Positions 9,875-18,303 of a DNA stretch of 64,000 nt are shown one piece after another. The first letter of the stretch is position 1, and each line of letters begins with the position of its first letter. Both the position numbers and the translations under genes were made by a program. Under the pieces are notes generated by a model. It had not been told where the DNA came from, searched no databases, and saw nothing but the letters and a program-made list of their open reading frames with translations. The stretch is from Marixanthotalea marina (GTDB lineage Bacteria > Bacteroidota > Bacteroidia > Flavobacteriales > Flavobacteriaceae): positions 124,001 through 188,000 of the forward strand of contig JAHLEH010000003.1 of assembly GCA_018883545.1 (NCBI GenBank), read 5' to 3'.

Positions 9875-10887
9875 TGCAAATCAGCCATAACATATCACTA
9901 AAATCTTTTAATACTTTTGGTATTGACGCTCAAGCAAAACATTTTGTTTCGGTGTCAAGTATTGAAGATTTACAAAATGTTATTGGTTTAAATGAATACC
10001 CTAAGAAATTAATTCTAGGTGGCGGCAGCAATATGTTGCTTACCAAAGACCAAGATTTATTGGTTATACATGTAAACCTTAAAGGCATTTCAATCCTTTC
10101 TGAAGACGAAGACAGCGTTTTGGTTAAAGCCTATGCTGGCGAAAATTGGCATGATTTTGTTTTATGGTGTTTGAACAAAGATTTTGGCGGTATTGAAAAT
10201 CTATCTTTAATACCTGGTAATGTTGGCTCTGCCCCCATTCAAAATATAGGCGCCTATGGCGTAGAGCTTAAAGACACTTTTGTCTGTTGTGAAGCCATGT
10301 CACTTGAAGAGAAAAAGCTAAGGACCTTTACCAAACAAGATTGTCAATTCGATTACAGAAATTCTATTTTTAAACAGCAATCCAAAGGCCAATACATTAT
10401 TACCAGTGTTACTTTCAAACTTACAAAGTATAGTCATAAATTACATCTAAATTACGGCACCATTGCTTCGCAGTTACAGGAAATGAAGGTGAACAATCCT
10501 ACTATTCAAGATATTTCGAAAGCTGTTATAACTATCAGACAACAAAAACTGCCAGACCCAAAAGAAATTGGCAACAGTGGTAGTTTTTTTAAGAACCCCG
10601 TTATAACTAAACAACACTACCTATCGTTATTAAATAATTTTGAAGACATGCCAAGTTATCCTATATCTGATGATGAGGTTAAAATTCCTGCTGGCTGGCT
10701 TATTGAAAAAGCAGGTTTTAAAGGGAAACGCTTTGGTGACTGTGGTGTACACAAAAATCAAGCTTTGGTATTGGTTAATTACGGAAGCGCCAAGGGTTCC
10801 GATATTTTAAAACTTTCAGAATTAATTCAAAAAACAATAAAAAAGCTTTTTAACGTTACAATAGAGGCAGAAGTTAATATTCTATAA
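9874..10887 (+). CDS. murB: UDP-N-acetylenolpyruvoylglucosamine reductase
   Basis: MurB reduces UDP-GlcNAc-enolpyruvate to UDP-MurNAc in peptidoglycan synthesis, using FAD and NADPH. The 337-residue length and layout match the type I (E. coli-like) enzyme. The FAD-binding segment LILGGGSNML is near 46-55, SLIPGNVGSAPIQNIGAYG near 112-130, and the catalytic Ser lies in GNSGSFFKNP near 231-240; AGWLIEKAGFKG near 269-280 is also conserved. Translation must start at GTG 9874, which overlaps the aminotransferase stop by one base. It ends the operon; the next gene begins 67 nt later. Confidence 0.96.
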   Translation: MQISHNISLKSFNTFGIDAQAKHFVSVSSIEDLQNVIGLNEYPKKLILGGGSNMLLTKDQDLLVIHVNLKGISILSEDEDSVLVKAYAGENWHDFVLWCLNKDFGGIENLSLIPGNVGSAPIQNIGAYGVELKDTFVCCEAMSLEEKKLRTFTKQDCQFDYRNSIFKQQSKGQYIITSVTFKLTKYSHKLHLNYGTIASQLQEMKVNNPTIQDISKAVITIRQQKLPDPKEIGNSGSFFKNPVITKQHYLSLLNNFEDMPSYPISDDEVKIPAGWLIEKAGFKGKRFGDCGVHKNQALVLVNYGSAKGSDILKLSELIQKTIKKLFNVTIEAEVNIL

Positions 10888-10954
10888 ATACAAAAGAAAT
10901 TTCTAAATTTACCTGATTTATGTAATTTCAATTTATATATAAAAGCCACACAAC

Positions 10955-11485
10955 TTGATATCAACCATTGAAAAAGAAATAGTTAACCTACTAGAACGTG
11001 GAGACAAGAAAGCAATAAAACTGCTCTACGAAAATTATGCAGATGCGTTGTACGGTGTTATTAAAAAAATAATATCCGATGAAGACATAGCCCAAGACGT
11101 ACTTCAGGAAAGTTTTGTGAAAATTTGGCGCTATTCAAAAAAGTACGATGCTTCAAAAGCCAAACTATTTACATGGCTTTACAGAATTGCCTACAACTCT
11201 GCTATAGACAAAGTTAGGTCCTTAAAAAATAAAAACAATAACGAAATCCAAATCGAGACATCATCCGTATATAAGATAACATCAAATGAGTTAAACCAGG
11301 ATGTTTTAGACATAAAAAAACATCTTAATGCACTTGATGAAAAATATCAGATCGTGCTGCATGCCCTCTTTTTTGAAGGTATGACGCAACAAGAAGCCAG
11401 TGATGAATTGGATATTCCGCTGGGCACTATAAAATCGAGATTAAAAATTGGGTTACGTGAACTAAAAAAAGTTTACAACCCTTAA
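10955..11485 (+). CDS. ECF RNA polymerase sigma factor
   Basis: A 176-residue extracytoplasmic-function sigma factor. Region 2 runs from about 20 to 90 (DIAQDVLQESFVKIWRYSKKYD, then FTWLYRIAYNSAIDKVRS), and region 4 with its helix-turn-helix is near 125-172 (GMTQQEASDELDIPLGTIKSRLKIGLREL). The frame opens at a TTG codon at 10955; no ATG lies upstream in frame. An 11-nt gap separates it from an RskA-like membrane anti-sigma factor, so the pair is probably a signal-responsive regulatory unit. The target regulon cannot be read from the window. Confidence 0.9.
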   Translation: MISTIEKEIVNLLERGDKKAIKLLYENYADALYGVIKKIISDEDIAQDVLQESFVKIWRYSKKYDASKAKLFTWLYRIAYNSAIDKVRSLKNKNNNEIQIETSSVYKITSNELNQDVLDIKKHLNALDEKYQIVLHALFFEGMTQQEASDELDIPLGTIKSRLKIGLRELKKVYNP

Positions 11486-11496
11486 CTTAAAACGTC

Positions 11497-12285
11497 ATGA
11501 ATGAGAAAATAATTACTTTTTTAAATTCTGGCCTTCTAGAAAAATATCTATTAGGTAGTACTACTTCTGCCGAAACCCAAATGGTTGAAACCTACCTATC
11601 TAAATATACTGAGGTTCAGAATGCCTACAACACATTACAGTTCAACTTAGAAGTAGTTGCAAAAAGTAATGCTGTTGAAGCCCCTAAACACATCTTAAAC
11701 GACATTTTAGATGAGTTAGATGAAAAACCCGTTTTAAACATCAAGGATTTTAAAAAATATAAATCTTGGTATAAATTGGGTGTTGCCGCCAGCGTAGCTG
11801 CTTTAATTTTTGCGGCTTGGTCTTTTTCGCTATACAACCAAAAGAAAGACTTATCTAGAGAGAACCAAGTTGTGGTTGATGAAATTTTTGACTTAAGAGG
11901 TGACATAGAAAAAAACAACAAAAAGTTGGATGAAGTTATGCGCCAGTTTAAACAGTTAAACGACCCAGAAACCTACAAATACATTATAGAAGGCAATAGC
12001 CGTGCTAAAAACTTAAAAACGGTTGCATACATCAATGCAAAAGAAAAAACATCTATGATTGATGTGGTTTCTTTACCAAAATTGCCTGAAGAAAAATGCT
12101 ACCAGATGTGGGCAGAAATACAAGGAAAAATGGTAAGCTTGGGTATTTTAAGTGAAACTGAAAGGCAACTTGTGCCAATTCCATACGCAGAAAACGCCCT
12201 TGGTTTAAATATAACCATCGAGCCCAAAGGCGGCAATACAGTAGCCTCCTTACAAAACTCGGTTGCAGAGATTACATTACAATAG
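11497..12285 (+). CDS. RskA-like transmembrane anti-sigma factor
   Basis: A 262-residue protein with an N-terminal cytoplasmic anti-sigma domain (residues 1-85; LLEKYLLGSTTSAETQMVE is typical), one transmembrane helix at about 93-112, a coiled coil at about 115-153, and an extracytoplasmic RskA C-terminal domain (CYQMWAEIQGKMVSLGIL near 206-223). It is predicted to hold the upstream ECF sigma factor at the membrane until proteolysis or another signal releases it. The coding region follows the sigma gene by 11 nt and ends just before a strong terminator. Confidence 0.88.
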   Translation: MNEKIITFLNSGLLEKYLLGSTTSAETQMVETYLSKYTEVQNAYNTLQFNLEVVAKSNAVEAPKHILNDILDELDEKPVLNIKDFKKYKSWYKLGVAASVAALIFAAWSFSLYNQKKDLSRENQVVVDEIFDLRGDIEKNNKKLDEVMRQFKQLNDPETYKYIIEGNSRAKNLKTVAYINAKEKTSMIDVVSLPKLPEEKCYQMWAEIQGKMVSLGILSETERQLVPIPYAENALGLNITIEPKGGNTVASLQNSVAEITLQ

Positions 12286-12302
12286 ATTAATAGTAAAAAA
12301 GT

Positions 12303-12335
12303 AGAAGAGCCTTATTTAAAAAATAAGGCTCTTCT
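12303..12335. terminator. Bidirectional intrinsic terminator
   Basis: A perfect 15-bp inverted repeat (12303-12317 with 12321-12335, 3-nt loop) with GAGCC/GGCTC in the stem lies between the convergent anti-sigma and aquaporin genes. A and T runs flank it on both sides. Confidence 0.85.
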
Positions 12336-12358
12336 TATATATTTTAAAATTCTAAATA

Positions 12359-13081
12359 TTACGAATCCAGACCTTCTTTCCATGGGGATTGAAGTACTTT
12401 ATTATAAATCAACCCTCCAACAACGGCACCTAAAATAGGAGCCACCCAAAACAACCATAATTGGGCCAAAGCATCTCCTCCAACAAAAATGGCCTGAGAT
12501 AAAGAACGTGCAGGATTGACAGAAGTGTTAGTAATTGGAATAGAAATTAAGTGAATAAGTGTTAAACCCAACCCAATAGCTATCCCAGCAAATTTACCAT
12601 TCGCAAATTTATCGGTAGCTCCCATAATAATAATTAGGAAAAACATCGTTAACAGGAACTCGGTTAAAAATGCCGCACCCAAACTATAACTTTTTCCAAA
12701 ATAAACAGCGTGGTCATAAAAGTTTGTTGCAAAAGCCCCAGGCCCACTACCTGTACCTCCATTAATAAAATATAAAGCCGCGGCCGCTACAATGGCCCCT
12801 ATACATTGCGAAATTATATATGGTAAAGCCTCTTTAGAAGAATGCCTGCCACCAGATAACAGTCCCAATGTTACAGCCGGGTTAAAATGTCCTCCAGATA
12901 TATGCCCGACAGCATACGCCATGGTTAAAACGGTCAAACCAAAAGCCAAGGCCACTCCTATAAGTAAAATACCTACTTGACCACTATCGGCAGGGGCAAT
13001 TTGTGAAGCAAAAATAGCACTTCCACAACCGCCAAAAACCAGCCAAAATGTTCCGAAAAATTCTGCAAATAATTTTTTCAT
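12359..13081 (-). CDS. aqpZ: Aquaporin Z
   Basis: A 240-residue six-helix MIP channel. Both NPA motifs are intact, at 67-69 (GGHFNPAVT) and 189-191 (NTSVNPARS). The selectivity-filter residues match water-specific AqpZ: Phe47, His177, Thr near 184-186 and Arg192. It should move water rapidly across the inner membrane during osmotic change. The gene is alone on the minus strand and divergent from a small membrane-protein gene across 141 nt. Confidence 0.95.
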   Translation of the reverse strand: MKKLFAEFFGTFWLVFGGCGSAIFASQIAPADSGQVGILLIGVALAFGLTVLTMAYAVGHISGGHFNPAVTLGLLSGGRHSSKEALPYIISQCIGAIVAAAALYFINGGTGSGPGAFATNFYDHAVYFGKSYSLGAAFLTEFLLTMFFLIIIMGATDKFANGKFAGIAIGLGLTLIHLISIPITNTSVNPARSLSQAIFVGGDALAQLWLFWVAPILGAVVGGLIYNKVLQSPWKEGLDS

Positions 13082-13199
13082 ATCTTATATAATATTAGTT
13101 GTTAGACAATTACAATTTACAAATAATTTCACTCGCTTTTAACAAAAAACCTTCTACACGATAATTTTTCAATCTTTATGCTATCCGCCATAAATGCAT

Positions 13200-13207
13200 T
13201 ACCTTTG
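13200..13207 (+). promoter_or_regulatory. -7 element for the small membrane protein/glycosyltransferase operon
   Basis: TACCTTTG matches TAnnTTTG exactly and is 15 nt upstream of the ATG at 13223, which fits a leader of about 9 nt. No TTG is evident at the -33 position. Confidence 0.6.
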
Positions 13208-13222
13208 TAAAAATTTCATAAA

Positions 13223-13429
13223 ATGAAACTTCTTTTAATATCTATTATTCTTTTGGGATTGGGTTTTGCCGGTATAGCCATTAAAATATGGTCTAAAAAG
13301 GACGGTAAATTTGCAGGAACCTGTGCAAGCCAAAACCCCATGCTAAACAAAAGTGGTGAATCTTGCGGTTTTTGTGGAAAAACACCAGACCAATTTGGCG
13401 ACTGTAACGAACCTCAACATTCCAAATAA
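13223..13429 (+). CDS. Small membrane-anchored cysteine-containing protein
   Basis: A 68-residue protein with one N-terminal transmembrane or signal segment (LLLISIILLGLGFAGIAIKIW, split across residues 3-23) and a short tail holding four cysteines: Cys near 34, CGFC near 48-51 and one near 61. The CxxC pair could bind a metal or act in redox chemistry, but this is inference. Similar short proteins are common next to glycosyltransferase genes in Flavobacteriaceae. It is 3 nt upstream of the glycosyltransferase gene and is probably first in that operon. Function unknown. Confidence 0.7.
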   Translation: MKLLLISIILLGLGFAGIAIKIWSKKDGKFAGTCASQNPMLNKSGESCGFCGKTPDQFGDCNEPQHSK

Positions 13430-13432
13430 TTT

Positions 13433-14545
13433 ATGGGTTTTCTTGATGTTGTATTCTACATCTTTTTCGTTGTAGTTTTTATTCAAGTTATATTTTATAT
13501 TTTCATTTTCGGAAAATTCGCTTTCCTAAAACCTTCAAAAAAAGTTCAGAAAAACATAGGCGTTTCTGTGATTATCTGTGCCAAAAATGAGTCTGAAAAC
13601 TTAAAAAAGTTCCTTCCTTCCATCTTAGAACAAGATTATCCAAATTTTGAAGTGGTTTTAATTAATGATGCATCTTCTGATGATACCCTTGAAATTATGG
13701 AGTCTTTTTCAGAGAAATATCAAAACATTAAAATTGTAGATGTAAAAAATACCGAGGCTTTTTGGGGCAATAAAAAATATGCACTAACTCTGGGCATTAA
13801 AGCCTCTAAGTATAATTATCTTTTGTTTACAGATGCCGATTGTAAACCTTCCTCAAAATATTGGATTAAAGAAATAGCCTCTCACTTTAACAATGAAACA
13901 AGTATTGTTTTAGGTTATGGCGCTTACTCTAAAACCAACAAATCATTTCTAAATAAACTCATCCGTTTTGAAACACTTATTACAGCAATCCATTATTTTT
14001 CATTTGCCAATTTAGGAGTTCCGTACATGGGTGTTGGCAGAAATTTGGCTTATACCAAAGATGCCTTTTTTAAAGCCAATGGTTTTATAACCCATATAAA
14101 AGTTCGCTCTGGAGACGACGATTTATTTGTTAACCAAGTAGCCAACAAAAACAATACGGCCATTTGTTTTTCTAAAGAAAGTTTTACAGAATCTATACCT
14201 AAATCCACTTTTAAGGAATGGGTAAAGCAAAAAAGAAGACACATATCTACAGCCAAACATTATAAGCCAAAACATAAAGTAATGTTGTCGACCATATACT
14301 TAACCAATTTCTTGTTTTGGATTCTTTTCTTAATTCTTACCATCCCACTTTATCAATGGAAAATTGTTATTGGAATGTTGTTGCTTCGCCTCATTTTGCA
14401 GTACATTGTTATTGGCAATTGCGCTAAGAAACTCAATGAAAAAGGACTTTTTTTATTACTGTCTTTTCTCGAAATCTTTTTAATTACTTTTCAATTGGCT
14501 ATCTTTATAAATAATCTTGTTTCAAAACCGCATCATTGGAAATAG
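13433..14545 (+). CDS. Membrane-bound family 2 glycosyltransferase
   Basis: A 370-residue GT-A fold glycosyltransferase. One transmembrane helix is at about 5-27, the nucleotide-sugar domain begins with VSVIICAKNES near 44-54 and contains LINDASSDDT near 76-85, and the metal-binding DxD is TDADC at 133-137. GDDDLF near 224-229 and QKRRH near 260-264 resemble the acceptor and QxxRW positions of processive-type GT2 enzymes. Two or three C-terminal membrane helices follow. It likely builds a lipid-linked or surface glycan; donor and acceptor are unknown. The downstream sigma gene starts inside its last codons. Confidence 0.88.
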   Translation: MGFLDVVFYIFFVVVFIQVIFYIFIFGKFAFLKPSKKVQKNIGVSVIICAKNESENLKKFLPSILEQDYPNFEVVLINDASSDDTLEIMESFSEKYQNIKIVDVKNTEAFWGNKKYALTLGIKASKYNYLLFTDADCKPSSKYWIKEIASHFNNETSIVLGYGAYSKTNKSFLNKLIRFETLITAIHYFSFANLGVPYMGVGRNLAYTKDAFFKANGFITHIKVRSGDDDLFVNQVANKNNTAICFSKESFTESIPKSTFKEWVKQKRRHISTAKHYKPKHKVMLSTIYLTNFLFWILFLILTIPLYQWKIVIGMLLLRLILQYIVIGNCAKKLNEKGLFLLLSFLEIFLITFQLAIFINNLVSKPHHWK

Positions 14546-15084
14546 AAGAAGCCATTAAACGAGCCAAGAAAAACGACCAAAAAGCCTTCAATTTTTTATT
14601 AAATACCTTTTGGGATGACGTCTATGGCTTTCAATTAAAACGCATAGAAAATGAAAATGATGCTGAAGATATTTCTATACAAACTTTTTCGCGTGCTTTT
14701 GATAGAATAGAAACCTTCGACGACAGCTATAAGTTTAAAACATGGTTGATTACCATTTCCAAGAATATCCACATTGACATACTTAGGAAAGAGAAAAACT
14801 CAATTTCTCAAATCACTTCTAATGACGACAAAACGGTTTATCAAATTTTAGATGAATCGCCTTCTCCCGAAGACGAACTTATTACCGAACAAAATCTAGC
14901 CAAATTACTTCGTGATATAAAAAAACTAAAGCCTCATTACCAAGAAATTATAAATTTGCGTTACTTTCAAGAATTAAGTTATAAGGAAATTTCCAAAGAA
15001 CTTAAGGAACCTATTAATAATGTGAAAGTAAAATTATTGAGAGCAAAAAAATTATTGGCAGATATTATTCAAAACAATCAATGA
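14536..15084 (+). CDS. ECF-type RNA polymerase sigma factor
   Basis: A 182-residue sigma-70 ECF protein with region 2 (DAEDISIQTFSRAFDRIETFD, then FKTWLITISKNIHIDILRKEK) and region 4 (LKPHYQEIINLRYFQELSYKEISKEL, then NNVKVKLLRAKKLL). Translation starts at TTG 14536, overlapping the glycosyltransferase end by 10 nt, and the stop overlaps the transporter start by 4 nt (ATGA), so three genes are coupled. Unlike the other ECF gene in the window, no anti-sigma gene is beside it, so its control must lie elsewhere or be transcriptional. Confidence 0.87.
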   Translation: MEIEEAIKRAKKNDQKAFNFLLNTFWDDVYGFQLKRIENENDAEDISIQTFSRAFDRIETFDDSYKFKTWLITISKNIHIDILRKEKNSISQITSNDDKTVYQILDESPSPEDELITEQNLAKLLRDIKKLKPHYQEIINLRYFQELSYKEISKELKEPINNVKVKLLRAKKLLADIIQNNQ

Positions 15085-16325
15085 TTAGCAAATTAAAGAA
15101 CCTTGGGCCAGGACTATTGTTTGCTGGTGCCGCCATTGGGGTTTCCCACTTAGTACAATCTACCCGGGCTGGAGCCGATTATGGCATGGGGTTAATTTGG
15201 GCATTGCTACTAGTTAACATTTGTAAATACCCTTTTTTTCAATTTGGCCCGAGGTATGCGATGGCCACAGGCGAAAGTTTGATTGAGGGCTACAAAAAAC
15301 TAGGCAAAGGTATTTTAGAAACCTATTACATTTTAAATTTCGCCACGATATTTACAATTCAAACTGCTGTTACCATAGTAACTGCAGGATTGGCCGCTAC
15401 GTTATTTGGTGATTTCCCCTCAATTAATATTGGCAGCAAAGTTATTTCCAGTACCGAAACTTGGACAATCATTTTAATTTTGGTGTGTGTTTCCATTTTA
15501 ATTTTTGGTAAATACAAGCTCTTGGACAGGTTAATGAAAATTATTGTTATAACATTAACCATTAGCACCATTATTGCCGTAACTATAGCCTACAACAATA
15601 CAATTACTACATTTTCCTTAACTCAAATTATTCCAAAAAATACGGCAGATATTGCTTTTTTAATTGCCTTTATGGGCTGGATGCCGGCTCCTTTAGATAT
15701 TTCAGTTTGGCAATCTTTGTGGTGTATCGAGAAAAATAAAAGTTCTAAGAACTACTCGCCCAAATCGGCTTTGTTCGATTTTAACATTGGTTATATAAGT
15801 ACCATTTTTATCGGTTTGGGGTTTGTGGCCTTAGGAAGCCTCGTTATGTTTCAAAGTGGTGAAACGTTTAGTGATTCTGCTAGTCAATTTGCAACCCAAT
15901 TAATTACAATGTACACTGTTAATTTAGGCGATTGGGCCTATGTTATAATTGGCATTGCTGCTTTTACAACCATGTTCAGCACCACATTAACCACATTAGA
16001 CGCTTCACCTAGGGCTATGTCTAAAACATCAGAACTACTTTTCAAGAAAACTCATTTCTTAAACTATAATTTTTGGCTCGCCCTTCTATCTGCTGGCACC
16101 ATTCTTATATTTTTATACCTTGCTTCTGAAATGGGCTTATTGGTTAAAATTGCTACCATTTTATCTTTCATCACTGCACCCTTTTTTGCAATAATAAACT
16201 ATCGATTAATAACAAGTAAACATGTGCCCAAAGATTGGCATCCAACAAAAAAAATACATATTTTAAGCTGGCTGGGTATTGTTTTTTTAATCGGTTTCAG
16301 TATTTGGTATCTTACCACTTTATAA
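15081..16325 (+). CDS. Nramp-superfamily transporter with divergent metal site
   Basis: A 414-residue membrane protein of about 11 helices related to Nramp divalent-metal transporters (GPGLLFAGAAIG at 9-20 and the general LeuT-like layout). The canonical TM1 DPGN motif is absent: the aligned stretch reads AAIGVSHLVQSTRAG at about 17-31. The TM6 MPHN motif reads MPAPLD near 199-204. Known Mn/Fe Nramps coordinate metal with those Asp, Asn and Met residues, so the substrate may differ. Such Nramp-related proteins are frequent in Bacteroidota. The start overlaps the ECF sigma stop (ATGA). Confidence 0.8.
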   Translation: MISKLKNLGPGLLFAGAAIGVSHLVQSTRAGADYGMGLIWALLLVNICKYPFFQFGPRYAMATGESLIEGYKKLGKGILETYYILNFATIFTIQTAVTIVTAGLAATLFGDFPSINIGSKVISSTETWTIILILVCVSILIFGKYKLLDRLMKIIVITLTISTIIAVTIAYNNTITTFSLTQIIPKNTADIAFLIAFMGWMPAPLDISVWQSLWCIEKNKSSKNYSPKSALFDFNIGYISTIFIGLGFVALGSLVMFQSGETFSDSASQFATQLITMYTVNLGDWAYVIIGIAAFTTMFSTTLTTLDASPRAMSKTSELLFKKTHFLNYNFWLALLSAGTILIFLYLASEMGLLVKIATILSFITAPFFAIINYRLITSKHVPKDWHPTKKIHILSWLGIVFLIGFSIWYLTTL

Positions 16326-16347
16326 GTTTCTTTTAATGAATAGTTCG

Positions 16348-16355
16348 TATCTTTG
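16348..16355 (+). promoter_or_regulatory. -7 element for lipA-gap
   Basis: TATCTTTG, an exact TAnnTTTG match, lies 18 nt upstream of the lipA ATG and is followed by TACCC. It is the best promoter-like signal in the 48-nt gap. Confidence 0.65.
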
Positions 16356-16373
16356 TACCCATTATTTTAAAGT

Positions 16374-17255
16374 ATGAACACAGAAACAGTTTCGAACATA
16401 TTACCTAAAGAAAGACAAGCCAAACCAAAATGGTTAAGGGTTAAACTACCCACTGGAAAAAAATATACAGAACTAAGAGGCTTAGTTGATAAATACAAAC
16501 TAAATACCATTTGCACCTCGGGAAGTTGCCCAAATATGGGAGAATGTTGGGGAGAAGGCACTGCTACTTTCATGATTCTTGGCAATGTCTGCACACGCTC
16601 TTGTGGATTTTGTGGCGTAAAAACAGGAAGACCAGAAACGGTTGATTGGGATGAACCCGAAAAAGTAGCACGCTCTATTAAAATCATGAAAATTAAACAT
16701 GCTGTTTTAACCAGTGTTGATAGGGACGACTTAAAAGACATGGGAAGTATTATGTGGGCAGAGACCGTAAAAGCGGTTAGGCGCATGAACCCTGAAACAA
16801 CCCTTGAAACACTTATTCCAGATTTTCAAGGTATTGAACACCATATTGATAGAATTATAGATGTAGCTCCAGAAGTTGTATCACACAATATTGAAACCGT
16901 GAAACGGTTAACCCGAGAGGTAAGGATTCAAGCAAAATATGAACGCAGTCTGGGTGTTTTAAAATATTTAAAACAACAAGGACAAAGACGTACAAAGTCT
17001 GGTATTATGCTTGGTTTGGGAGAAACAAGAGAGGAAGTAATTGAAACGCTACACGATTTAAAGGCTAATGATGTAGATGTTGTTACCATTGGGCAGTACC
17101 TACAGCCAAGTAAAAAACATTTACCCGTAAAACAGTTTATTACACCTGACCAATTTAAGGAATATGAAGAAATTGGTTTAAATCTTGGTTTCCGTCACGT
17201 AGAAAGCAGTGCTTTGGTACGTTCGTCTTACAGAGCTCAAAAACATATTGAATAA
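16374..17255 (+). CDS. lipA: Lipoyl synthase
   Basis: LipA is the radical SAM enzyme that inserts two sulfurs into protein-bound octanoyl groups to make lipoate for 2-oxoacid dehydrogenases and the glycine cleavage system. At 293 residues it is of normal length. The auxiliary cluster cysteines are Cys47, Cys52 and Cys58; the radical SAM cluster is CTRSCGFC with Cys73, Cys77 and Cys80. The C-terminal RSSY that supplies the Ser ligand is present. The gap gene begins 2 nt after its stop, so the two are co-transcribed. Confidence 0.97.
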   Translation: MNTETVSNILPKERQAKPKWLRVKLPTGKKYTELRGLVDKYKLNTICTSGSCPNMGECWGEGTATFMILGNVCTRSCGFCGVKTGRPETVDWDEPEKVARSIKIMKIKHAVLTSVDRDDLKDMGSIMWAETVKAVRRMNPETTLETLIPDFQGIEHHIDRIIDVAPEVVSHNIETVKRLTREVRIQAKYERSLGVLKYLKQQGQRRTKSGIMLGLGETREEVIETLHDLKANDVDVVTIGQYLQPSKKHLPVKQFITPDQFKEYEEIGLNLGFRHVESSALVRSSYRAQKHIE

Positions 17256-17257
17256 AA

Positions 17258-18274
17258 ATGATTCGTGTCGCAATAAACGGCTTCGGACGCATTGGCAGGC
17301 GTGTATTTAGATTACTGCAAAATTATAATAACATTGAAGTTGTTGTAATTAACGATCTAGCCAATGCCAAAACACTAAGCCATTTGCTAAAATACGACAG
17401 TATTCATGGTATCTTCAATGAAAATGTGTCTTATAATGACCAAGATATTGTTGTAAATGAAAAACACATTGCACTACTTAATGCAAAACATCCTAAAGAC
17501 ATTGATTGGAAACCATTCAATATTGATTTTGTAATTGAATCGACAGGTAAATTTAAAACTACTGACCAACTACAATACCATATTATTAATGGTGCCAAAA
17601 AAGTAATCTTAAGTGTTCCGCCGTTAGAAGACAATATTAAAACCATTGTTATGGGTGTTAACGATCAGCTTATCGATGGTAATGAAACTATTGTTTCAAA
17701 CGCTTCATGTACCACAAACAATGCCGCACCTATGATTGATATTATTAATAAACTTTGCGGCATTAATCAAGCCTACATTACAACCGTACATTCTTATACT
17801 ACCGACCAAAGCCTACACGACCAACCACATAATGATTTGCGTAGGGCTAGAGCCGCAGGGCAATCTATTGTACCAACAACAACAGGTGCCGCAAAGGCAC
17901 TAACAAAGATATTCCCTGAATTATCGGATGTTATTGGTGGTTGTGGCATCAGGGTACCGGTTGCCAATGGTTCTTTAACAGATATCACCTTTAATGTAAA
18001 AAAAGATGTATCTATTCAAGAAATAAACAATGCTTTTGAAGAGGCCTCATTGAACATGTATAAAAATATTATAGAATATACAGAAGACCCAATAGTTTCT
18101 ATTGATATTGTTGGAAATACCCATTCCTGTATTTTCGATTCACAAATGACTTCCGTCATTGGGAATATGGTAAAAATTATTAGCTGGTATGATAATGAAA
18201 CAGGTTATTCTAGTAGAATTATTGATTTAATATGCAATTTATCGGAAAAAAATGTTGTTTTATCGATAAAATAA
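17258..18274 (+). CDS. gap: Type I glyceraldehyde-3-phosphate dehydrogenase
   Basis: A 338-residue GAPDH. The Rossmann motif is NGFGRIGR at 7-14, catalytic Cys151 lies in NASCTTN and His178 in TTVHSYT. An Asp at 33 in INDLA favours NAD. The second Cys of the usual CTTNC motif is Asn here (CTTNN), and the segment near 120 reads SVPPLEDN rather than the common SAPSKDD form, marking a divergent subgroup. It could be the glycolytic/gluconeogenic enzyme or a second isozyme; other gap genes would lie outside the window. It follows lipA by 2 nt. Confidence 0.92.
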   Translation: MIRVAINGFGRIGRRVFRLLQNYNNIEVVVINDLANAKTLSHLLKYDSIHGIFNENVSYNDQDIVVNEKHIALLNAKHPKDIDWKPFNIDFVIESTGKFKTTDQLQYHIINGAKKVILSVPPLEDNIKTIVMGVNDQLIDGNETIVSNASCTTNNAAPMIDIINKLCGINQAYITTVHSYTTDQSLHDQPHNDLRRARAAGQSIVPTTTGAAKALTKIFPELSDVIGGCGIRVPVANGSLTDITFNVKKDVSIQEINNAFEEASLNMYKNIIEYTEDPIVSIDIVGNTHSCIFDSQMTSVIGNMVKIISWYDNETGYSSRIIDLICNLSEKNVVLSIK

Positions 18275-18283
18275 TTATATTTG
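18255..18283 (+). promoter_or_regulatory. Complete Bacteroidota promoter for the hybrid kinase gene
   Basis: TTG at 18255-18257 and TATATTTG at 18276-18283 are separated by 18 nt, close to the Bacteroidota consensus. The -33 part lies within the end of gap. The kinase ATG is 20 nt downstream of the -7 element. Confidence 0.7.
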
Positions 18284-18303
18284 TCGACTAGTGTTAATTA
18301 ATT

